Source of the DNA: an uncultured Nocardioides sp.
GTDB lineage: Bacteria > Actinomycetota > Actinomycetes > Propionibacteriales > Nocardioidaceae
Assembly (NCBI RefSeq): GCF_946885725.1
Contig: NZ_CAMPGZ010000085.1
Span: forward strand, 1 to 16,610
Length of the DNA stretch: 16,610 bases
Direction: 5' to 3'
Below, piece by piece: positions 1 to 6,312 of the stretch (position 1 is its first letter; every line of letters starts with the position of its first letter). The notes under the pieces were generated by a model. The model was not told the DNA's origin. It saw nothing but the letters and a program-made list of their open reading frames with translations, and did not search any database. A program made the position numbers and the translations under genes.

Positions 1-65
1 CGATGGTCGGGATCAACGTCGAGGAGATCCCGCAGCCGCACCGCCTCGCCGAGCGCGGCTGGTAG
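1..65 (+). CDS. 3' end of an unidentified protein gene (partial)
   Basis: An open frame enters from the left edge and ends with TAG at 63-65. From base 3 it reads MVGINVEEIPQPHRLAERGW, a plausible protein C-terminus ending in a charged tail. Only about 21 residues are visible, so the start and the domain lie outside the window and I do not recognise the family. It is convergent with the RTX-protein gene; the 133-base gap between them carries a pair of palindromic repeats that could end both transcripts. Confidence 0.45.
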   Translation, partial: MVGINVEEIPQPHRLAERGW

Positions 66-81
66 CCGCTCGCTCCGCTCT

Positions 82-138
82 CCGCCGACTCGGCGCGTCT
101 TGCCCCGTCAGGACCCGCCGAGTCGGCGCGCCTTGCCC
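82..138. repeat. Two direct copies of a 24-bp palindrome-containing repeat, possible bidirectional terminator
   Basis: Copies at 82-105 and 115-138 are 24 bases each and differ at two positions. Each contains a 13-base palindrome, CGCCGA-N-TCGGCG, in which the central base is C in one copy and G in the other, followed by a conserved CTTGCCC. The palindromes can form short GC hairpins. They lie in the gap between the 3' ends of two convergent genes, a typical place for REP-like elements and rho-independent or rho-assisted termination. There is no U-tract. The remaining bases up to 198 show nothing else. Confidence 0.55.
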
Positions 139-198
139 TTCTGGGCTGCCTCATGACGCGCCAGCGCACGCGGTCGTCACCGGGCTAGCGTCGCTCCG

Positions 199-1533
199 TC
201 ACGGGTTCTCGCACGAGGGGCCAACGGCGGGGTTCACGCACGTGTCCGTGCCGCGGCCGCCGTCGAGCCGGTTGCGTCCTGGGCCGCCGTCGAGCCGGTC
301 GTCCCCACCGCCGCCGAGGAGCCGGTCTGCGCCGCCGCCTCCGCGGAGGTCGTCGTCGTCACCGGAGCCGATGAGGACGTCGTCGCCGCCTCGTCCGACC
401 AGCAGGTCGTCGCCGTCGCCGAAGTTGCCGCGGTCGAAGGTGCCGCCGATCAACCTGTTGGGGCCGTCGTCGCCGCGGAGCACGTCGTCCTCGCCGCTGC
501 CCTGGACGTCCTCGACGTTCCGCACGCGGAGACGGGTCCGCCCGCCGTACGGCGAGTCCGCGTAACCCATGCCGGAGCGAAGGTCCAGCCGCACCCAGTT
601 GCAGCAGGACCCGTCGATGTTCTCCGAGTCGAAGGTGAGCAGGTCCCGTCCGCCGCGGCCGTCGACGACAGTGCGATCGCCGTAGCCGCCGTAGAAGACG
701 TTGCGACGTGCGTTGCCGGTGAGTCTGTCGTTGCCGTCGCCGGTATAGGCGCCTTCGACGTCACGAGCGATGTGGTCCGTGCCGAATCGCTTGCCGGAGG
801 CCACGCCCTTCGTCAGGTTCACGGTCACCGCGGTGGTGTGCGAGGCGGACGAACCGAACTCGATGATCCGGGTGTAGTCGACCACGTCGTGACCCGGGCC
901 ACCCGACACGCGGTCGTTGCCGGCATCCGGGGCGAGGCTGTCGTTGCCCTCGTCGCCGAACAGCTGGTCGGCACGGTCGTCGCCCTCGAGCACGTCGTCT
1001 CCCGGACCGCCGTGCAGGACGGCTCGGCTGGTGGACGCCATGAGGGTGTCGTCTCCGGCGTCCCCGAAGAGGCGGTCGAACCCTCCGCGGTTCTGCTCGC
1101 CGTCCCGGTTGACCCCGACCACCCAGTCCGGGCCGGCTCCGCCGTGCAGGACGTCGTCGCCGAGGCTGCTGGCGAGCGTGTCCCGGCCCGGCCCGCCGTA
1201 CAACCGGTCGTCGCCGGGACCGCCGTCGATGTACTCGTCGATCGGGTAGCCGTCTTCGTCGAGGAGCTCCGGGTTCGCGCCCCCGCAGATGATGTCGTCG
1301 CCACCCAGACCGGAGATCACGTCTCGTCCGTCGAGCCCGACGATGACATCGGCGCCGGACGTTCCGTTGATGACGTCGTCGCCCGGTGTGCCCACCATGG
1401 TCGCGGGGCTGCCTCCGCATCGCGGAACCGTGCCTGGTCCCGCCCCCGCCGCGGTCGGCACCGCGAACCACAGCAACAGGGCACCGACCAGGACGCCTGC
1501 CAACCGGCGGGGCGTGAACAGCTTCGTGGCCAT
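199..1533 (-). CDS. Secreted RTX-type calcium-binding repeat protein
   Basis: The 444-residue protein begins with a Sec-type signal peptide: basic MATKLFTPRR, a hydrophobic core at about 11-28, then an AAGA-type cleavage region near 31. The mature part is dominated by glycine/aspartate nonapeptides of the haemolysin-type form GGxGxDxUx (for example GGPGDDRLYGG, GGDGDD, GGGGDDRLDGGPG). In this family such repeats fold as a Ca-binding parallel beta-roll. Repeats occur near 50-85, 100-215 and 345-430 and are interrupted by non-repeat stretches such as VTVNLTKGVASG. Six or more cysteines, including a CC pair and a C-terminal C-x8-C, suggest disulphides outside the cell. No catalytic domain is visible, so a structural, adhesive or matrix role is inferred. 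The ATG at 1533 has GGAGGAG at 1538-1544. An ECF41-like promoter lies about 55 bp upstream. Confidence 0.85.
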   Translation of the reverse strand: MATKLFTPRRLAGVLVGALLLWFAVPTAAGAGPGTVPRCGGSPATMVGTPGDDVINGTSGADVIVGLDGRDVISGLGGDDIICGGANPELLDEDGYPIDEYIDGGPGDDRLYGGPGRDTLASSLGDDVLHGGAGPDWVVGVNRDGEQNRGGFDRLFGDAGDDTLMASTSRAVLHGGPGDDVLEGDDRADQLFGDEGNDSLAPDAGNDRVSGGPGHDVVDYTRIIEFGSSASHTTAVTVNLTKGVASGKRFGTDHIARDVEGAYTGDGNDRLTGNARRNVFYGGYGDRTVVDGRGGRDLLTFDSENIDGSCCNWVRLDLRSGMGYADSPYGGRTRLRVRNVEDVQGSGEDDVLRGDDGPNRLIGGTFDRGNFGDGDDLLVGRGGDDVLIGSGDDDDLRGGGGADRLLGGGGDDRLDGGPGRNRLDGGRGTDTCVNPAVGPSCENP

Positions 1534-1537
1534 GACG

Positions 1538-1544
1538 CTCCTCC
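1538..1544 (-). promoter_or_regulatory. Ribosome binding site of the RTX-protein gene
   Basis: GGAGGAG read on the - strand, four bases before the ATG at 1533, fixes the start of the secreted protein just ahead of its signal peptide. Confidence 0.7.
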
Positions 1545-1585
1545 AGGACCGGGCGCGAGGCGGGCGCTTACCCGCTCACCCAGTT

Positions 1586-1612
1586 GACGCCTCGACGGCC
1601 GGGTCCGTGACA
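1586..1612 (-). promoter_or_regulatory. Candidate ECF41-type promoter of the RTX-protein gene
   Basis: On the - strand, TGTCACG (1612-1606) is followed by exactly 16 bases and then CGTC (1589-1586). The published ECF41 consensus is TGTCACA, 16 bases, CGTC, and an exact match occurs in this window before the sigJ operon. Only the last base of the -35 element differs. The distance to the ATG gives a leader of roughly 45 bases, a normal position. Control by the window's own ECF41 factor is an inference. Confidence 0.5.
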
Positions 1613-1917
1613 GCATCCGCAGCGGGCCCCACTCCCCACGAGATATGGACGCTCACCACGCGGCGTTTCCCTTGTTGAGCGGCCTTCTGGCCGCGGCAGT
1701 CCGTCCCCGGCCTCCTGCGCGTCGCCCGGTACGGGCGCTGGCTGCCTTGTCGTCAGTGGCCGGGGCGTCTGCCCCGCCTTCCTCCTCCGCCACGCCACCA
1801 CCACAACGCATCGTTCCGCAGGCTCCGCGACTCGCCGGGACTCCGGTGAATCGATCGCACGCACCGCTCGCTACGGCCCTGGCCGGGCCGCCGCGGCCTA
1901 CCCCGCCTTACGGCTCC
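1613..1917. other. Intergenic region upstream of the RTX gene, no gene seen
   Basis: This stretch separates the stop of the NADH dehydrogenase-like gene from the promoter region of the RTX-protein gene; both are on the - strand. The only clear structure is a perfect 6-bp GC hairpin with a four-base loop at 1761-1776 (CGGGGC-GTCT-GCCCCG), which could slow or end read-through from the upstream operon but lacks a T-run. A + strand frame from 1645 is open only because it continues as the antisense of the flavoprotein gene. Confidence 0.5.
1761..1776. terminator. Short GC hairpin, weak terminator candidate
   Basis: CGGGGC and GCCCCG flank a GTCT loop, a perfect 6-bp stem about 140 bases downstream of the flavoprotein stop codon. 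No T-tract follows on either strand, so termination is uncertain. Confidence 0.3.
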
Positions 1918-3207
1918 TCAGGAAGCCTGCTCGCGGTGCGCCTCGAGCAGGGGCTGCCGTGGGCGTTCCAGGGTGGCCAGCGGGACCTGCTCGCTACGGG
2001 ACGGGCCGAGCAGCCACTCGAGTACCACCATCAGGCGGCGACGGCCGCAGGGCAGCCGGCTGCCGTGGTAGACGCGGTGCACGAGCCAGGCGAGGTAGCC
2101 GCGCAGCGGTACGCCGTACAGCTCGGCGACGCCCTGGCCGAGGCCGAGCGAGGCCACGGCGCCGGCGTCGCGGTGCTTGTATGCCCGCGGCCGTCGGCCG
2201 GCGAGGTGTCGCGCGAGGTTGTCGGCCAGTCGTACCGCCTGGCGCACGGCGTGCTGCGCAGTGGGCGGGCAGAAGCCGCTGCTGTAGGTGTCCGGGACCG
2301 CGGCACAGTCGCCGAGTGCCCAGACGCCGTCGGTCACGCGCAGCGTGTCGTCGGTGACCACGCGACCGAGCCGGTCCACCTCGAGCCCGAGGCGGCGCAG
2401 CATTGGTGACGCCACCACGCCTGCCGTCCACACGACGGTGTCGCTCGCGAGCGTCGTGCCGTCGCTGAGGTGTACGGCGCCGTCCTCGATCGACGACAGG
2501 ACGGTGCTCGTGCGCACGTCGATCCCGCGGTCGCGCAGTCGTCCGGTGACGTACGACGCCAGCCGCTCGGGCAGCTGGCCGAGGATCCGATCGGCACCCT
2601 CCACGAGCACCCACCGGGTCTCCTCGTGCGCCACGATAGCGCTGTTCCGGAGGACACGGCGGACCATGTCCTCGACCTCGGCGATCGCCTCGACGCCGGC
2701 GTATCCGGCCCCGACGAACACGAAGGTGAGCGCCCGTCGTCGCAGCTCGGGGTCGGTCGTCGTGGCCGCGAGGTCCAGGCGGGACAGCACGCGGTGCCGC
2801 AGGTGCACGGCCTCCTCGACCGTGCGGAACCCGATCGCGTGCTCGACCAGCCCGGGCACCGGGAGCGTCCGGGTGAGCGAGCCGGTGGCGAGCACCAGCT
2901 CGTCGTAGTGCACCTCGTGCACGCTCCCGTCCGCGGCCGTCGTCGTGACGAGCCGGCGCCGCGTATCGAGGCCGGTCATCGACGCGACGAGGAGGTCGGC
3001 GCCCGGCACAGCGGTGCGCAGCGGCACCACCACGTGGTGCGGCGCCACGGTGCCGCCCGCGGTCTCCGGCAGCAGCGGCTGGTAGGTCATGTACGGGTGG
3101 GGGTTCACGACGGTCAGCCGTGCGTCGCGCGGGAGCTTCCGGCGCAGCCGCCGGGCCGCGGTCAGGCCGGCGTAGCCGCCGCCGACGAGGACGACGTGTC
3201 TGCTCAT
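1918..3207 (-). CDS. Type II NADH dehydrogenase-like FAD oxidoreductase
   Basis: This 429-residue protein has the two-dinucleotide-binding-domain flavoprotein plan. It shows an N-terminal FAD Rossmann motif GGGYAG (9-14), a second NAD(P)H-binding motif GAGYAG (166-171), the WTAGV segment (260-264) and the FAD-contacting ALGDCA (297-302). The PPTAQHAVRQA segment (314-324) resembles the quinone-site region of NDH-2 enzymes. The last 65 residues contain hydrophobic/aromatic amphipathic stretches (about 366-401), as in monotopic NDH-2 proteins that sit on the inner face of the membrane. The family passes electrons from NADH to quinone without pumping protons. The ATG overlaps the TGA of the aldehyde dehydrogenase gene (ATGA at 3207-3204), so translation is probably coupled. 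A carotenoid/sulfide-quinone reductase-like or NADH:flavin role is a less likely alternative. Confidence 0.85.
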   Translation of the reverse strand: MSRHVVLVGGGYAGLTAARRLRRKLPRDARLTVVNPHPYMTYQPLLPETAGGTVAPHHVVVPLRTAVPGADLLVASMTGLDTRRRLVTTTAADGSVHEVHYDELVLATGSLTRTLPVPGLVEHAIGFRTVEEAVHLRHRVLSRLDLAATTTDPELRRRALTFVFVGAGYAGVEAIAEVEDMVRRVLRNSAIVAHEETRWVLVEGADRILGQLPERLASYVTGRLRDRGIDVRTSTVLSSIEDGAVHLSDGTTLASDTVVWTAGVVASPMLRRLGLEVDRLGRVVTDDTLRVTDGVWALGDCAAVPDTYSSGFCPPTAQHAVRQAVRLADNLARHLAGRRPRAYKHRDAGAVASLGLGQGVAELYGVPLRGYLAWLVHRVYHGSRLPCGRRRLMVVLEWLLGPSRSEQVPLATLERPRQPLLEAHREQAS

Positions 3208-4679
3208 GGCGCGCTCCAGTCCACGGAGAAGTACTGCGTCTCGGTGAAGGCGCGGATGCCCTCGCGGGCGCCCTCGCGGCCGATCCCGGACTGCTTGACA
3301 CCGCCGAAAGGCGCGGCCGGGTCGGAGACGACGCCGCGGTTGACGCCCACCATGCCGGCGTCGATCCGCTCGGCGAGCCGGAGCGCCCAGCCCAGGTCGC
3401 GCGAGTAGACGTAGGCGGCCAGTCCGAGCTCGGTGCCGTTGACGGCCGCGAGCATCTCGTCCTCGTCGCGCCACGTGACGATGGGTGCCACGGGTCCGAA
3501 GATCTCCTCGTCGAGGACGTCGGCGTTCGCCGGTACGTCGACGAGCACGGTCGGTGCGAAGAACGCGCCGTCCAGGTCCGTGGGAGCGATGGCCTGGTGG
3601 CTGATCCGGGCACCAGCCGCGAGGGCGCGGTCGACCCAGGAGCGGACGCCGGCGACGGCGCGCTCGCTGACCAGCGGGCCGATCTCCGTGCCGGGCGTGA
3701 ACGCGTGCCCCACCTTCAGCGCCTCGACCGCGGCGCCGAACCGGGACACGAACTCGGGTGCGACGTCCTCGTGCACGAAGAACCGGTTGGCCGCGGTGCA
3801 GGCCTGGCCGCCGTTGCGGAACTTCGCGACCATGGCGCCGGTGACGGCCGCGTCGACGTCGGCGTCGGCGGCGACCACGAACGGCGCGTTGCCGCCGAGC
3901 TCCATCGACGACGACACGACCCGCTCGGCCGCCTGGGCGAGCAGCGTGCGGCCGACCCCGGTGGAGCCGGTGAAGGAGACCTTGCGGACGCGCGGGTCGG
4001 ACAGCCAGGCCCTGACGACGTCGGCGGCCCGTGTCGTCGGTACGACGTTGACCACGCCGTTCGGCGCCCCGGCGGCACGCAGCACGTTCGCGACCGCAAG
4101 CGCGGTCAGTGGCGTCTCGGCCGCGGGCTTGAGCACCACTGTGCACCCGGCCGCCAGGGCAGGACCGATCTTGCGCGTCGCCATCGCCGCCGGGAAGTTC
4201 CACGGGGTGACGAGGGCCGCGACCCCGACCGGCTTGCTGGTGACGATCGTGCGGGTGCCGCCCGCCGGCGACTCGCCGTACGAGCCGTCGGGCCGCACCG
4301 CCTCCTCGGCGAACCAGCGGAAGAACTCCGCGGCGTAGCCGACCTCGGCGCGGGCGTCAGCCAGCGACTTGCCGTTCTCCCGCGCGATCAGCCCGGCCAG
4401 CCGATCGGCGTCGTCGAGCATCAGCTCGTAGGCGCGACGCAGCACGTCCGAGCGGCGGCGCGGCGGCGTCGCCGACCAGGACGGGAAGGCGTCGGCCGCG
4501 GCGTCGACGGCCGCGGTCGCGTCGTCGACGGTGCCGTCCGCGAGCTCGGCGACCCGCTCTCCCGTGGCCGGGTCGAGCACCGTGAACGTGCCGCCCGGGG
4601 CGTCGCTGACGTCGTACGACGCGGCGAGCGCGCGGACGTCCGCGGGAACGGTGTCGGTGCGGGTCTCGGTGACGGTCAT
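3204..4679 (-). CDS. NAD(P)-dependent aldehyde dehydrogenase, succinate-semialdehyde dehydrogenase-like
   Basis: The 491-residue length and all core motifs of the aldehyde dehydrogenase superfamily are present: TPWNFP with Asn161, VVLKPA with Lys184, FTGST (236-240), MELGGN with Glu260 as general base, GQACTAANR with the catalytic Cys294, EEIFGPV (391-397) and PFGGVKQSGIGREG near the C-terminus. These residues oxidise an aldehyde to an acid with reduction of NAD(P). Overall wording (ENGKSLADA, GGQACTAANRF, GGVKQSGIGREG) is closest to the GabD/succinate-semialdehyde dehydrogenase subgroup, but substrate assignment within the superfamily is uncertain. The ATG has AGGAGGA directly upstream. It is the first gene of a coupled pair with the NDH-2-like flavoprotein and is divergent from a PucR regulator, the likely local controller. 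Confidence 0.9.
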   Translation of the reverse strand: MTVTETRTDTVPADVRALAASYDVSDAPGGTFTVLDPATGERVAELADGTVDDATAAVDAAADAFPSWSATPPRRRSDVLRRAYELMLDDADRLAGLIARENGKSLADARAEVGYAAEFFRWFAEEAVRPDGSYGESPAGGTRTIVTSKPVGVAALVTPWNFPAAMATRKIGPALAAGCTVVLKPAAETPLTALAVANVLRAAGAPNGVVNVVPTTRAADVVRAWLSDPRVRKVSFTGSTGVGRTLLAQAAERVVSSSMELGGNAPFVVAADADVDAAVTGAMVAKFRNGGQACTAANRFFVHEDVAPEFVSRFGAAVEALKVGHAFTPGTEIGPLVSERAVAGVRSWVDRALAAGARISHQAIAPTDLDGAFFAPTVLVDVPANADVLDEEIFGPVAPIVTWRDEDEMLAAVNGTELGLAAYVYSRDLGWALRLAERIDAGMVGVNRGVVSDPAAPFGGVKQSGIGREGAREGIRAFTETQYFSVDWSAP

Positions 4680-4763
4680 GGGTTCCTCCTGCGCGAGTGG
4701 CCCACGGCTGTGAGCCTGGCGACGACGCTAGGTCGACAGGCAGGTCCTCGACATGGCCGAAGT

Positions 4764-4790
4764 GCACAATCACGACCAGTCATGGTGTGC
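4764..4790. promoter_or_regulatory. Possible operator in the aldehyde dehydrogenase/pucR divergent region
   Basis: Inverted half-sites GCACA (4764-4768) and TGTGC (4786-4790) lie 22 bases apart, centre to centre, between the divergent starts at 4679 and 4804. This is where a PucR-type regulator would bind. Promoter hexamers in this region are not convincing on either strand, so the site is a weak call. Confidence 0.25.
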
Positions 4791-4803
4791 GATCCTGTCG
4801 CGC

Positions 4804-6312
4804 ATGGTTTCCGTGCGCGACGTCCTGGACGTGGCGGAGCTGTCGTTGGTCCCGGTCCACCTGGCCGACGCGCTGCGCGACGTGCGCTGGGTGGCGACCA
4901 GCGAGCTCGTCGACCCCACGCCGTACCTCGAGGGCGGCGAGCTGCTGCTCACCACGGGGTTGGAGACGGTCGGCTGGCGCAGTGAATGGAGCGAGTACGT
5001 CGAGCGGTTGGTCGCCGCGGGCGTCGCGGCGCTCGGGTTGGGTGTCGGGCTCACCCACAGGCGGCCCCCTGCCTCGCTGGTCCGGGTCTGCGAGCGGGCA
5101 GGGCTGAACCTGGTGCAGGTGCCGCGGCCGACGAGCTTCGTGGCGGTCAGCAGGGCGACCGTGCGGCTGCTGGACGCGGAGCAGCAGGCCTCCGCCCGCG
5201 ACGCTCTAGAGGCCCAACGGCTGCTGACGCAGGCGGCTTTGCGTGAGGACGACACCGAGGCGCTGCTGGCGCGGCTCTCGGAGGTGCTGGCTGGCGAGGC
5301 CTGCCTGGTCGCCCCGGACGGGACGCTGCTGGCCGGCCGCCCGGTGCTCGACGCGGACGCCCTGCTCGAGGAGCTCGATCGCCTGCGGCCCCAGGGACTG
5401 CGGGCCGCAACGAGCGCCGGCCGCGGCTCCGGGACGACGGTCGTGCAGCCGGTCGGGCTGCGCGGTCGGCCGTCGTCGTATCTCGTCGCTCGGTCGCCGG
5501 GCCGGCTCACGGAAGGTCGACGCAGTGCTCTCGGCACCACCGTGGCCCTGCTCAGCCTCGCCGCCGAGCGGGCCAACGACCGGCGCGCGACCGCGCGGCG
5601 GCTCCGGGGTCGGGCCCTGGAGCTGCTCATCGCCGGCGAGACCCGCGCGGCCGGGCTGATCCTCGGGGCGCAGGCCGGCCAGGACGCGCCGCGGCTGCCG
5701 CGGACCGTGCGGTTCGTCCGGGCGGCCGGAGACGAGGACGCGCTGGCCGACGCGCTGGAGCAGCTCGAACGGACCCGGGCGCTCGCCGCCGTCGTGGACG
5801 GCGAGCTCTGGGCGCTGCACGCCCCCGGGTCGACGGGAGGAGCGCTGCCCGAGATGCTCCTCGAGCTCGGCCTCCGGGTCGGCGTGGGCGCGGCGACAGA
5901 ACTCGACGAGGCCGGGCGGGCCTTCAGCACCGCCGGGCATGCGCTGGGCCAGACGACCGAGCAGAGCCGGTTGGGCGAGTGGGACCGGGTGATGACGGAG
6001 GGCGCGTTGTCGTTCATCGGCCGCGCCCAGGCCTCCGACTTCGCCGAGACGTTCCTGTCCGGCCTGGCCGGGCCGGACGAGGAGGTGCTGATGGAGACAC
6101 TCGGCTCGTTCCTCCGGCACCTCGGGTCGCGCCAGCACGTCGCCGAGGAGCTCGGCGTGCACCGCAACACTGTGCGCAACCGGCTCGCTCAGGTCGAGCG
6201 GGCGATCGGCGGCTCGCTCGACGACGCGCAGGTGCGCGCGGACGCGTGGATCGCGCTGCAGGCCCGCCGCCTCACGAGCGGCGGTGCACCACCCGGCCGG
6301 CGAGCACGGTGA
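4804..6312 (+). CDS. PucR-family transcriptional regulator
   Basis: The 502-residue protein has an N-terminal PucR domain (about 5-125, with the LVDPTPYLEGGELLLTTG segment), a variable GAF/CdaR-like middle and a C-terminal PucR-type helix-turn-helix at about 437-470 (VAEELGVHRNTVRNRL). Family members sense small metabolites and usually activate purine, GABA, proline or similar catabolic genes. It is divergent from the aldehyde dehydrogenase/flavoprotein pair, its most likely target. I chose the ATG at 4804 because MVSVRDVLD is the usual family N-terminus; an in-frame ATG at 4753 would add 17 untypical residues over the likely operator. Neither start has a good ribosome site. The 3' end overlaps the convergent amidohydrolase gene by 41 bp. 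Confidence 0.87.
   Translation: MVSVRDVLDVAELSLVPVHLADALRDVRWVATSELVDPTPYLEGGELLLTTGLETVGWRSEWSEYVERLVAAGVAALGLGVGLTHRRPPASLVRVCERAGLNLVQVPRPTSFVAVSRATVRLLDAEQQASARDALEAQRLLTQAALREDDTEALLARLSEVLAGEACLVAPDGTLLAGRPVLDADALLEELDRLRPQGLRAATSAGRGSGTTVVQPVGLRGRPSSYLVARSPGRLTEGRRSALGTTVALLSLAAERANDRRATARRLRGRALELLIAGETRAAGLILGAQAGQDAPRLPRTVRFVRAAGDEDALADALEQLERTRALAAVVDGELWALHAPGSTGGALPEMLLELGLRVGVGAATELDEAGRAFSTAGHALGQTTEQSRLGEWDRVMTEGALSFIGRAQASDFAETFLSGLAGPDEEVLMETLGSFLRHLGSRQHVAEELGVHRNTVRNRLAQVERAIGGSLDDAQVRADAWIALQARRLTSGGAPPGRRAR

Noticed and set aside
240..1400. Tandem repeat or CRISPR-like array in the GTCGTCGCC-rich stretch
   Set aside because: The repetition follows the nine-residue RTX period and codon use of Gly/Asp repeats; there are no constant repeats with unique spacers.
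772..1587. 271-codon + strand open frame opposite the RTX gene
   Set aside because: It is the antisense of Gly/Asp repeats; composition is Val/Arg/Gly-skewed and there is no family match or ribosome site.
1645..2409. 254-codon + strand open frame crossing the gap before the RTX gene
   Set aside because: Most of it is antisense to the flavoprotein; the unique part is Ala/Pro-rich and lacks a ribosome site.
3208..4203. In-frame extension of the flavoprotein gene upstream of 3207
   Set aside because: It reads the aldehyde dehydrogenase gene out of frame. The flavoprotein starts at MSRHVVLVGGGYAG as usual for its family.
3120..4985. 621-codon + strand open frame opposite the aldehyde dehydrogenase gene
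   Set aside because: It is the antisense shadow of a clear enzyme gene and runs across the divergent promoter into pucR.
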